From Nipponacmea schrenckii (taxonomy: Eukaryota; Mollusca; Gastropoda; Lottiidae), in NCBI GenBank assembly GCA_030562195.1, contig CM060199.1, forward strand, positions 19,984,338-20,048,337: a stretch of DNA of 64,000 nt, written 5' to 3'. The position numbers were made by a program, and so were the translations under genes. Positions 1 through 10,823 of the stretch are shown one piece after another; the stretch's first letter is position 1; every line of letters starts with the position of its first letter. The notes beneath the pieces were generated by a model. It made no database searches. It worked only from the letters and a program-made list of their open reading frames with translations, and was not told where the DNA came from.

Positions 1-496
1 CAATCTCTTTACGGTTAATAAAGGACTCTTTACAGTATATACATTGATATGGCTTCTGCAACAAATGGCACATCAAATGTTCCTCAAATCCTGGCCCTTG
101 AGCTGAGAAACCACATTCACCACATACAAATGTGTCATTTTCACAGGAAATCTTAACCTCTTTTTGAGTGTCATTCTCTGGTATGGACTGACTTTGACAC
201 AAATGATTATCAAATGCGACTTGGTCAGATGATTCAAAAGAACACTTCCCACATTTTTTCAAAGAAGACTGTGAAGATTCCACTGGTTTCTCTTCACAAT
301 CTCCATTAGTTCTTGCACTATCTTTTGTGAGTTTATTTGCCAAGTCAGTGTTTGTTGGTTCAAGAGCAGAGCTTTTTCCGGGGGTTGCTTCTGTTGCCAA
401 AACCAATTCTTCCGTACCATTGGTAGAATTATTAGGAACAATTCCTTCATTCTGGCTTAATTCCATTTTAATGATCTTTTTTAATCTATTTACCAT
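1..496 (-). CDS. C2H2 zinc-finger protein, N-terminal coding exon (partial)
   Basis: Read leftwards from 496, one open frame runs off the window edge (about 165 residues seen). The exon begins at 515 after a good acceptor (TTTGTCATTTCAG). An in-frame TAA sits at 499-497, so translation must start here: the first in-frame ATG is at 496 and a second, with A at -3 and G at +4, is at 466. The first ~75 residues are acidic and Ser/Thr-rich with no domain. Then come zinc-ligand motifs: CGKC followed by a 12-residue loop and HLC (atypical), CGECGF with an 11-residue loop and HLMCH (complete C2H2), and CIYCKESF cut by the window edge. Multi-finger proteins of this kind are usually nuclear DNA-binding factors. 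I do not recognise the exact orthologue. The 466 ATG has the better context, so the protein may be 10 residues shorter at its N-terminus. Confidence 0.75.
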   Translation of the reverse strand, partial: MVNRLKKIIKMELSQNEGIVPNNSTNGTEELVLATEATPGKSSALEPTNTDLANKLTKDSARTNGDCEEKPVESSQSSLKKCGKCSFESSDQVAFDNHLCQSQSIPENDTQKEVKISCENDTFVCGECGFSAQGPGFEEHLMCHLLQKPYQCIYCKESFINRKEI

Positions 497-515
497 TTAT
501 TTCATCATCCTTCAT
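486..515 (-). other. Possible short upstream ORF in the 5' leader
   Basis: The first three bases of the exon form ATG and open a nine-codon frame ending at TAG (488-486). It is in a different frame from the zinc-finger start at 496 or 466 and closes just before the 496 ATG's coding run. It could lower translation of the main frame, but it depends on the splice junction at 515/516 being right. Confidence 0.3.
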
Positions 516-2327
516 CTGAAATGACAAACAAAGAAATTAGGCTGAAGTCCAAAACCTTTTTACAGTATTGGTAGGTTACAATAAAAAAAATTTATCTTGG
601 TTTAACCAAAATCTGTTTAAACCATAAAAAAAATTTTCCTAGACCGAAAGTTTTAAAGATGCCCTTCAAAATTGTCATGGTCAAAGATGAAAATGAATCC
701 TCTATACAGCATATTCACCATAGGTTAAGCGGATTGTGAACCGAATGGTTAACCTGTCCCTATAACATCCACTTAATCAATCTGAATTCCATTGAAAAGT
801 TTAATTATTGTTAAGTTTACAGTAGCTTTGGTGTGAAATCATTATGAAGCTTTTCTAGTTCTCCAAAGATAAAGCCATTTTATAGGAAGAATAGAGAATA
901 AGTACTAAAATTTAAGATTCCCAGAAAAATTAGAACTTTCCACATTAAGAGGATTAGTACTGCCTCCAGATTGTTCTTTCTAAAATAATATATGGTTCTA
1001 AGTATAGTAAGGTCAAACTGACATAAAATGTTATGTTTCTTATAAAAATATACCCTAGAAACTTGTCACTGTAATTTAAGTAGGTTGAACTTTGTGTAGA
1101 AGATCTTGTCTGTGAACACTTGAAAGTAGGTCAAATGGATAACTTGACAATTTGTCAAGGCATTAAAACTATAGTTGAGAAATGAAGCTTCTAACTTACA
1201 GTAGCTTGCCAATCATTATCTATAGTTGAGAAATGAAGCTTCTAACTTAGCTTGCCAATCATTATCTCTAAACTACACACACATTTATCATAATCCCTCC
1301 CTGCTGTAGTAATAGAAGTGGGGGCAATTACCTTTTTACCTCCTAGGATGACCAAAAAAAATGAATTTTTGGTCAAAAGGAGTCTTTGGTCATCAGCAGA
1401 CTTATCAGGTGTCAAAACTATACAACAGTATCCCTCCATAATGTAATAAATCCATAAAACTAAGTAATTTCAATCAAACTTTGTACTTTGAGAAGGATCA
1501 AAACATTTCACAGCAACAATTCTTTTTAGAACATACATTGGAGTATCATACCAATTGGTTCATGGCATAACTGCTTGGCTGTGATCTTTCTCAGATTAAC
1601 AATATCATAGGCACATTTTTACAATTCAAACCAACAATACATTAGTCTTAGAATCAGGAAGCTTTTAGGTAAGCTAATCAGCAATAGTGTTCAAAGATCA
1701 CAGTCAAAATTTTATCCTTTAAAATCTATGTGTGTCCAGAATTTACAATGATAACTCTTCATTTCTTGAGACTATGTGATATAAGTTTATAAAAAAGACT
1801 TAAAAACACACAGAAAGTATAATTTATATCACATCAAATTTCTTCGTTTTGTGCATTTCTGGAGAATATTTACATACCCAGTATATTAAAAAATTCTACC
1901 AGCAGAACCCTGAAGGACCTCTTCCTGCATAACAATACATGTGTGCTGGTCATGAAAAAAAATGGGAGATTGTCTTGAAAAATCGGAAGATTGGGTTATG
2001 CTACATAACCAAGAACATCCCAAGACTCGATTCAAGAGTCTAGGTGACTCAGCAACAATTCTATCAACACAATACCCAACAAAAAAATGCATTGAAGGTA
2101 TTGATTTTTAATCGTCTGAACCAGGCAGAAGTCAGTGCTTAACTGCAGTTAGTGGAGATCAAGGCAACCTTTCTACATTAACTAATATTCAATAAAAAAA
2201 AATTCAAAAAGCACAAGACTTCAATTTCCCTGAATAAAAAAAGGCTTTGTTTATGTTCTAATCAACTAAAGCATTGATCGGCTGCATGTGATAATGGCCT
2301 TATAGAAGCCTTTAAACAAAAAATAAA
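516..2327. other. Non-coding upstream interval of the zinc-finger gene
   Basis: AT-rich sequence with no frame that looks coding. By position it is intron or 5' flank of the zinc-finger gene. The only structure seen is a short tandem duplication at 1169-1266. Confidence 0.5.
1169..1266. repeat. Two-copy tandem duplication, ~51 bp
   Basis: CTATAGTTGAGAAATGAAGC recurs at 1169 and 1220, followed in both by TTCTAACTTA and CTTGCCAATCATTATC. The second copy lacks a few bases. Confidence 0.8.
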
Positions 2328-2372
2328 ATAGCTTGCCAGGCAAGGTAATTATGCCCACTGCAGTTCACAAAC
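2328..2372 (+). mobile_element. 5'-end fragment of the pearl/HINE-like repeat
   Basis: ATAGCTTGCCAGGCAAGGTA followed by ATTATGCCCACTG matches the 5' module of the full elements at 18272 and 23184. No tandem core or GGAC tail follows, so this is a truncated or solo end. Confidence 0.6.
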
Positions 2373-3104
2373 AATCAACAGTATGAATTATTCAATCTTA
2401 AATCAACTTGTATTGCACTTTCAAGAAATAAACAATTTCACATTCTATCCAAATGTGACATAACATGGTAAGGGCATTCTGGGCTAAGCCTTTATCACAT
2501 AAATCAATCAAAGTTTGTGTTAATGTTGTAAAACATACTGTCTCTGTGGCCAAAGGTAAAGTACTGACTTCACCTTGAAACTGCTTCAAGGTTACTTGAC
2601 ACTTAAGCCTACCTGATCAATATGACTTATAAGTTTCTTGTACTTTGTTTGGGCATAAATTGCTCTGGTTTATCTCAGAGACCATGCCTAATGATTTCAA
2701 AACCCCTGATATTACTTCTCTTCATTTATACAACCTCTATGCTTTGTGTGCCAGAAATGATACATGCATCAGTATCAGTGCTGGCAAAATTTATAAGTGA
2801 ATCAATGTATTGTGATACAAGATGCCACAACACGGTATGCATATTATACCACAAGGATATTAATCTATACTTGACTATACTTATCAAACAATATGATTTA
2901 TTTGTGTTAAAAACATATATGATTCAATAATTAATAAGGAATAGTATTTAGTACATTACCCATTTGAAAGAAAATTCGCAATGTTTGAAGTATAAAAATG
3001 ATTATATTACAAATTTTGTATGAAATTTATACTTAAAAAATCAAATCATAACATAATCTTATTGGTGAATCTTTCAAGCCGAGACTAGGCATCACTCTGA
3101 TGAA

Positions 3105-3156
3105 TGTCAATAAGATGGCCTTGCAAAGCAAGGTAACATACGCCCACCAGCAGCTT
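3105..3156 (+). mobile_element. Diverged 5'-end fragment of the pearl/HINE-like repeat
   Basis: The stretch with CTTGCAAAGCAAGG, ACATACGCCCACC and AGCAGC is a mutated form of the 5' module seen in the full elements. It lies about 360 bp before a better preserved module at 3470. Confidence 0.5.
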
Positions 3157-3469
3157 TGACTATGAGTACAAATCATTGTTTGTTGTCCATTCACGCTTGG
3201 TTCATGTCTTTTCTATAGAGCATTTTAGGAAGACAAAATAAAAATCAAAAGAATCCATAAATAATCTGTAGAGTGAGCGAAGTTGCACTATAAAAACGTC
3301 AACACAAGTCGGACACAATATTTTGGTGAAGAAATTATCAGATCATTATGAAAACCAATTAGGATCATCTACATATTGACAATTACCTACAAAATATAAA
3401 TCAAAAGAATCGATAGAGAACTGTTGCCAGTAGAGTGAGCACAATTTGCACTCTACAGCTAATGAAAAG

Positions 3470-5690
3470 ATAGCTTGCCAGGCAAGGTAACATACGCCCA
3501 CTGGCAGCATTGAATTTGAAAAATAAATTGAGCTAAATGGATATTGAAGTCAAGGGCAAAAACTCAAAAACTGTTTATGGAAAATCGTCAAATTGAAACT
3601 TGACCATCATCTTATCTATTTCAATACTCATACCAAGTTTCATCAAATCTATCAAAAAATTGTAGCTTATTTTGCACCCACAAATATTTTTGACGCAATA
3701 TTACTAAGTCAAGGACAATAAATCAAAAACCATTCATTAAAAAAGTCGGAAATTCAAACTTGACTAATGTCTTATCTATTCTGATGCTTACACAAAGTTC
3801 CATCAAAATCTTTTGAAAATTAAAGCTTCTTATTGAAACCACAATAGATTCTTGATGCAATTTCACGAAGTCAATGGCAATTAACTCAAAACAGTTCATT
3901 GAAAAATCTTCAAATTCGGAGTTGACCGCCGTCTTATCAATTCCAATGCTCACACCAAGTTTCATTAAAATCCATTGAAAATTGTAGCTTCTATTGTGTC
4001 TACAACAAATAAAGAGGCAGGGGCAATAACTCAAAAACTGTTTATCTAAAAATTGTCCAAATCGAACTTAACTGCTGTCTTATCAATACCAATGCTCATA
4101 CTTCATTAAAATCCATATAAAATTGTAGCTTCTATAGCGTCTACAACTAATGTTGACGGACCGAGATCGACGGACAGGGGCAACGACAATATACGTCCAG
4201 ATATTCATGTGGGCATATAAAAATCTGTTCTTTCGATAATTTCCATACATGCATACCAAGTTTCATTAAGATTGGATAAAAACTTTAGCCTCTATCTTGG
4301 ATACAACCCAAATTTGACTCGTTTTTACTAAGTCAAGGGCAATAACTCAAGATCCGTTCATTCCATATTTCCATTTTCGAACTTGACTGAGATCTGATCA
4401 ATACATACATGTATACCAAGTTTCATTAAGATCGGATAAAAACTGTAGCCTCTATCGTGGATACAAACCAAATTTGGCGCGTTTTTACTAAGTCAAAGGC
4501 AATAACTCAAAATCCGTTCATTCGATAATTTCCATTTTTGAACTTGACTGAGATATCATCACTATATACATGTATACCAAGTTTCATTAAGATCAGATAA
4601 AAACTGTAGCCTCTATCGTGGATACAACCCAAATTTGACGCGTTTTTACTAAGTCAAGGGCAATAACTCAAAATCCGTTGATTCGATAATTTCCATTTTC
4701 GAACTTGACTGAGATATCATCAATATATACATGTATACCAAGTTTTATTAAGATCGGATAAAAACTGTAGCCTCTATTGTGGATACAACTTAAAATTGAC
4801 GGTTTTTACTAAGTCAAGTGCAATAACTCAAAATCCGTTCATTCGTTAAATTCCATTTTCGAACTTGACCGAGATATCCTTAATATATACATGTATACCA
4901 AGTTTCATTAAGATCGGATAAAAACTGTAGCCTCTATCGTGGATACAACCCAAATTTGACACGTTTTTACTAAGTCAAGGGCAATAACTCAAAATCCGTT
5001 CATTCGATAATTTCCATTTTTGAACTTGACCGAGATATCATCAATATATACATGTATACCAAGTTTTATTAAGATCGGATAAAAACTGTAGCCTCTATTG
5101 TGGATACAACCCAAATTTGACGCGTTTTCACTAAGTCAAGTGCAATAACTCAAAATCCGTTCATTCGTTAAATTCCATTTTCGAACTTGACCGGGATATC
5201 AATATATACATGTATACCAAGTTTCATTAAGATCGGATAAAAACTGTAGCCTCTATCGTGGATACAACCCAAATTTGACATGTTTTTACTAAGTCAAGGG
5301 CAATAACTCAAAAAACGTTCATTCGATAATTTTCATTTTTGAACTTGACCGAGATATCATCAATATATACATGTATACCAAGTTTTATTAAGATCGGATA
5401 AAAACTGTAGCCTCTATTGTGGATACAACCCAAATTTGACGCGTTTTTACTAAGTCAAGTGCAATAACTCAAAAACCGTTCATGCGATAATTTCCATTTT
5501 CGAACTTGACCGAGATATCATCAATATATACATGTATACCAAGTTTCATTAAGATCGGATAAAAACTGTAGCCTCTATCGTGGATACAACAAATGTGGAC
5601 GGACCGACGGATGGACCGACGGACAGACGGACCGACAGACGGACGGGGGCGACGGCAATATACGTCCACATTTCCACATTTCATTAATTA
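3470..5690 (+). mobile_element. Composite tandem-repeat element, pearl/HINE-like (two units end to end)
   Basis: Unit 1 (3470-4220) opens with the AGATAGCTTGCCAGGCAAGG module, runs through diverged repeats (AAGTCAAGGGCAATAACTCA; ACCAAGTTTCATCAAA) and closes with GACGGACC-type bases, ACAATATACGTCC and GTGGGCATATAAAAA. Unit 2 (about 4221-5690) has no 5' module. It is nine copies of a ~160-bp repeat ending in a GGAC/GACC run (5594-5655) and CAATATACGTCCACATTTCC. The same architecture (5' module, ~160-bp core repeats, GACG-type microsatellite, TATACG hairpin) describes bivalve pearl elements, later grouped with Helentron-associated elements. That placement is from memory. No protein-coding capacity is seen. 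Confidence 0.65.
4240..5592 (+). repeat. ~160-bp satellite array, about 9 copies
   Basis: The landmarks GATCGGATAAAAACTGTAGC and CATGTATACCAAGTTTCATT recur about every 160 bp, with most copies visibly 90% or more alike. Adjacent copies differ by point changes such as TTTTATT for TTTCATT and by small indels. This is the core of the preceding element. Confidence 0.85.
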
Positions 5691-6842
5691 GAAAATATTA
5701 TGTATAGCAAAAAAAACTGTGCTTCTAAGGGAAAATACATCTCATTATGTCAAAAATTGTATGGCTATGCAATACGGCTTATTTCGAACCCAGTTATTAA
5801 TGTAACTTTCCATTTGTTTACATGTTTAGAAGACAAATACTGAATAAAACAATCTTGCACATTTGAGATTGCAGTAATCAATTGTCCTAACCATATCTTA
5901 TACCTCATAGTTAAATATTGTCCAATCACGATCGGTCCTGAAAACTTTCTAGGAATTTAAGCCAATCAAATTACTCTTTATAGATGCTTTGTTCACTAAC
6001 ATTTACAAAACAGCGAGTCATTAAATAATTTTATCAATTGGCAGTTTGAATTGCGTTAGATTTTCGGTTAAGAATCAAAACCGACAGATAATCAAAACCA
6101 TACTTTTCCTTAACATGACCTCACTCCTTCATTTCTGTTTACCTGAACTTCAGTGCAATTGTTCAGAAATAAATGACATCAATCTAATTTCGAAGCCTAC
6201 AAAGCAATGTGTAGTGGGCTTGGTTTTATACCAGTTTAGTAGACCATGTCCAAACCAGTATTGGTTGTATGTTATTCTTTTGATATGCTTGATATGTTCT
6301 TAGTACCGTATAAAATGTGTACAAAATAAATATAGTGTTGTGCAATCCATCATGTTTGCAATAGAGACCAAGAGAACAAAGATCATAAACATTTTTTAAA
6401 CCTCATATTATTTTGAATATGAGAATGTAATTGATGACAGTCAATAGAGTTAGGTTTCACTGAATATATTTGAGATGAGTTTGTAAATAAGCCAGTTTGG
6501 AGTTTTGCATTGTGCGTCTGCATTCATTGAAGGGAGGTAATTTGAGGAAACTTGCCTTACGAATAAACAATGACGTTTTTTTTTTTCAAAATATTTTGGC
6601 GATGTAGCCGACTTTGATTGGGAAATGATCAGTTGTGTTTACTTTGACTTTGAAATAGGAACATCACTAATCACTAACTCTGTAACTTTTCTTGACGTCA
6701 GATCATAAGTTACTGTTGCCCAGACACTGGACTCTGGACCAGAAACGAAATGAATAGAGGTTTACTTCCAACTTTTCTGCACTGTTTTGAGCTAATGAAG
6801 CTGTGGAGTGTGCAATGTCCATGTATCAATTCTTTCATGGTA
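5691..6842. other. Intergenic interval, nothing recognised
   Basis: AT-rich, with scattered short open frames up to about 85 codons that have no splice context or family resemblance. No RNA gene or repeat was recognised. Confidence 0.5.
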
Positions 6843-6852
6843 TATGGATATA

Positions 6853-8177
6853 GGGTGGGTTTCAAAAGCCTACCGCCAACCGCTGCCAACCGGCCTACCG
6901 GAAGGAAAAAAATGCGCCAAAATAGATACTGTTAAATTTAAGGATCGTAGATTTTCATACAATAAAACGAAACTATTCAATTTGACGAAACTTTTGTTGA
7001 CGTCAAAATTATGGAATCAAAATTATTTTAAAAATGAAACGAAAAAAATAAATATTTTCTTTCCGTGTTCAGCGATGTTTTTCTTCACATCAGTTCCATC
7101 TTTTTCTTTAGGCCTAAATGTTCTGTGTCTGGAAACCTGATTTTTCGAAGTGCTGTAGGGCTGGCAAAATTTATCGAAATTCAGATTAATCGTCGATTAC
7201 TTACCTGCCGATTACGATTATCGATCTAAAATTCCATAATCGATTATCATGATTCAATAAATTATATCCAATCAATTTTTTCAAACAACTGTTTACAAGA
7301 TGGAATGAACAATACTATCACAAAACCTACCAAATAATACCGCTATGGACTTTTAATACGACACAATAACAACTATAGGCCTATAAATAACAACAGTGTA
7401 GAGCTCCATCTGCTGGGAGGATATGCTACTTTCATTTTCAAATGTACTGTGTTTACGATACTCGAATGTGGTTATCTCCCTTACTTAAAATAGACATGAA
7501 AATTCTACCGATTATTAATCGATTATCGGTTGGTGCACGTCACCGATTATTTGCCGATAATCGATATTAAAATCATAATCGATTCCCAGCCCTAAAGTGC
7601 TGGAAGTGTGCTTCCAGTCTTGGTGAAGCGTTTTATTAACTAAATATACTGCTGATTTGGTTGGATTAACAGGAGGAGCATTCGCAGAATTATTATAGTC
7701 TACATCAAGGATTAACTTTGAAAAAATTCTAAAATGTGGAAGAAAGATCCCTTGGTCTTGTTGATCATTCATGATGCCGACGACGATAAATAAATAAATT
7801 AAGGGAAGTAACTCTGAAACAAACGACCTTCCTGTCATGATCATTTAAAAAAGATTTAAGGGTACTTTTACGGTTAATTGTGTGTCCCATTTGAATACAA
7901 ATTAGATTACTGCTTTTTTGGCATGGATTGTATAAGTTAATGTGAAGAAAAACATCGCTGAACACGAAAAGAAAATATTTATTTTTTTCGTTTCATTTTT
8001 AAAATAATTTTGATTCCATAATTTTGACATCAACAAAAGTTCCGTCAAATTGAATAGTTTCGTTTTATTGTATGAAAATCTACGATCCTTAAATTTAACA
8101 ATATCTATTTTGGCGCATTTTTTTCCTTCCGGTAGGCCGGTTGGCAGCTGTTGGCGGTAGGCTTTTGAAACCCACCC
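6853..8177. mobile_element. Long-TIR DNA transposon, MULE-like, non-autonomous
   Basis: 6853-7090 and 7940-8177 are inverted copies of each other, both 238 bp, beginning GGGTGGGTTTCAAAAGCC at the outer ends. The element is flanked by a perfect 10-bp direct repeat TATGGATATA (6843-6852 and 8178-8187), the expected target-site duplication. Long inverted termini starting GGG with a 9-11-bp duplication are typical of Mutator-like elements. The superfamily assignment is inference. The interior (7091-7939) has no recognisable transposase and carries a nested hAT-type insertion, so the element would need a helper. The arms differ by a few substitutions, so the insertion is fairly young. Confidence 0.75.
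7156..7593. mobile_element. Nested hAT-type MITE (438 bp)
   Basis: The ends are TAGGGCTGG at the left and CCAGCCCTA at the right (9-bp perfect inverted ends). Both sides carry an 8-bp duplication AAGTGCTG (7148-7155, 7594-7601). An 8-bp duplication with TAGGG/CAGGG-type ends is the hAT signature. Internal ATCGATTA motifs are arranged in both orientations. No transposase frame is present. It lies inside the MULE-like element and so inserted after it. Confidence 0.75.
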
Positions 8178-8187
8178 TATGGATATA

Positions 8188-9840
8188 CTAATATTAGCAT
8201 TGTATTGAAGAATATGAAGCAAATTTTATTTTGGTAGGAACATTTTTGTCACTTTCAATCTTCTCAACTTAATTTTGTAGCTAAATTTATTCCTTTTCAT
8301 TTTAAATAATTTGACTTATGACCACACAACAAAGCGGTGGATGACTATTTTTTTTTAATTACCCAAATTCAATTTAATCTGCACTTTTGTAGATATATTC
8401 CTAAATCAATAAAAAAAATTTTTGATAGCCTACCTACTAGGGCTTAATCGGAATCAAGAATTTACTCGATATTTTGCTTAAATAAACATAGGCCTATGCG
8501 GTTGGCTATGCCTCAAACTATGCAGTATAATTTCTTCATTGGCTTCAAATTCTATATGTAAATTGCCTAAACAATAACTATGCATTATTGTTATTTTCTT
8601 TATTTGACAGGTTGCTTGCAGAATTTGTCTAAAGATGGAGGGCATATAGGGCCTACCGCATTATGCAGCACGTGCTCTATTTCAATAATTGTCTGAGAAT
8701 GGCCACACCTTATAAACATAAAATGATTGCAAAATATCGTGAAAGTCAATAAATTCTAAATGATGAACAAATACTACGATATGGCAAAGAGTAAATTCCA
8801 TTTCCGCAGACATTACTCGTGCAAGTACGGCTTCACAAACCGAACAAGGAAGCCGCCATTGCTAAGCCACAATCGACCTCATACACAACAAGGACGAGGA
8901 AAGAAAACTCATTTGTCCTAAAAGTATACATCAGGCAAGACATCATATTATGACCGATTATTAATTTTACTTTAAGCTTGAAAATAGGTTAAACACTTAC
9001 AAATAAGCTACTAAATATCATCTCCTTTTGTTTGATTCAACATAGCCAAGGCAAAACAATAGAGTTGCCTTTTCTATACAGTACATTGGATTTCAGCCAG
9101 CTATCGTCTGCTGCTGAGCGATTGGTTTTCGACAGTCTTCACGGGATTGGTCGTGTAACACACGATCTATTTTAGCTGCCTTTGGTTGAGTCAATGTCAT
9201 GTGATCCTCTCTATGACTGCAGCTACTTCGGCTCGTTCGTCTAGCGTGTTGTTTAGTGGATTGCCTTTGATAAGCCAAGCTGGCTGACCTAGTTGGAACA
9301 TAAATTGATTGTACGGCTGTGTTTAGTTCTCTAGCCAGCCGACTTTCCAACCTGATTAACACTTGTCTGCCATATTGAACTCAATGTTTTCTTACTGACA
9401 AGTCGTACTCCAGTAGACGTCAAACATAAGACAAAGGTAGGGCTACGCCAACTGGAGGACATGATCCAATCAAGAGAAGCTGTGGCCATGTTAGGGCTCC
9501 TCCATATCAGCCTAGGCTCGGCCTTAAGTTAGACCTCGTGAAGTCTTCGTCTAAAAATGGTCATAGGCCTACACCAGTATCATATTGTAACAAAGTCCGT
9601 CTGGTCAACGAGATTGACTCCATCTGAAAAGGAATAAAATGAGTTTTACGCCCTTGTTCCTGCCCTTATTAGGTCTATAAGAAATTGGACCAATAAACAC
9701 TGTAACACCAAAGTCGAGCCCACTAGTAACTTTTTCTGTATCACATGCTTCTGCTTTCGTGATAGGCTTTTATTTCCAGCTGTCGACGGATTTCACCGTG
9801 CACCAGCATACAGAAAATGAAATGTACGGAGTTTTACGTC
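8188..9840. other. Intergenic interval with a GC-richer, CpG-containing part
   Basis: Sequence from about 8800 to 9850 is visibly richer in CpG than the surroundings and has ATTGG (inverted CCAAT) boxes near 9120 and 9145. An 89-codon minus-strand open frame (9093-9362) is Arg/Ser/Gln-rich but has no family resemblance or splice sites I trust. The stretch could hold the promoter and untranslated first exon of the zinc-finger gene. Confidence 0.35.
8852..8859 (-). promoter_or_regulatory. YY1-like site with adjacent ETS-like core
   Basis: On the minus strand ATGGCGGC is followed at once by TTCC (AGGAAG on the plus strand). ATGGCGGC just downstream of a start site, paired with an ETS core, is a common housekeeping promoter arrangement. 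It points towards the zinc-finger gene about 8.4 kb away. This rests on motif only. Confidence 0.2.
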
Positions 9841-10104
9841 CTATTCTTCTGCACCTTATTGGCTAATGAAGACGAGCAACGCCAAACAGTTTGCACTGAG
9901 TGAAATTTTTGACATCGGCATGATCCTACTTTGCTTGCTATATCTAACTGTTGTGCACGGACCTTGGTGTATTGTCCTATCCGAACGAACGACTCCATCT
10001 AAGTCCTTGAAGCCTACAGAACCTGAGGTGTCATTTTGCATAACATTTGGGCAACCCCGTCGTTTCAAGGTTCGGTAAATTCCGAATGAGTATATTTTGG
10101 ACAT
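9841..10104 (+). repeat. Interspersed repeat copy with degraded coding-like sequence
   Basis: TTGGCTAATGAAGAC, a following CAACGCCAAACAG-type run and a GTGCACGG...TATTGTCCTATCCGAACGA block match, with mutations, the sequences at 29409-29666 (minus) and 42946-43060 (plus). Stops and frameshifts break any frame. The family is not one I recognise. Confidence 0.4.
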
Positions 10105-10823
10105 AGCCTAATAGACATTTATATTGTGGATTGTGTCAAATAAAACAAATAATCAAATAAATGGAATTAAGCTACTATACGTTCCTTGACCACCCATTAA
10201 CAGTTCTTTCGGCAATGAAACGCTGATAGACAAGGAATCATCAAGGTCCAGATTAACGAAGATACTTTCAAACCATCATAATATACCAAATACGGGTTTT
10301 GACATTAACTTTTAAAATATGGGTGATTTGATTGGCTGAGATTCGGGCAAAGATTCTAGGGCCAATTCGTTTGGACAATATGTATAAAATTTCCCTCACT
10401 TAAATTATCCCAAGGAAGTATGACCATTAGTTACCTTAATGTGTCGGTTGGTTTGAGCTCATTATGGTCGGACGTAGCTTACTATCTTGTTAAAAAAAGA
10501 AAATTAGTATTGTTTTTGCACGAAACCATCTTGTATTCTACCAATGGACAAAACAGTCTATAGGACTTTCATAAAATACCTGCAAACACTTAACACAAAT
10601 ACAATGCTGATACGGTTGAGAAAGCCTTGACGTTGACCCGCGTCCAAGAAGAAATCAAACACTTTTTGAAGCAGAACTCGAGGATATTTAGCCCCGATTC
10701 TTTCTATCATGGATTAGAACTGTTTCCCAAATGAAAAGGAACCAACATATATTTCACTTTTATTTTTATTGTAAGCACTCAAGGGAGGGTTGACGTCAGC
10801 TTTCAGTCAATATCGCAGTCAAG

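Noticed and set aside
9093..9362. 89-codon minus-strand frame in the CpG-richer region
   Set aside because: Basic, low-complexity composition, no acceptor or donor that would join it to the zinc-finger exon, and no family resemblance. Left as possible promoter or untranslated sequence.
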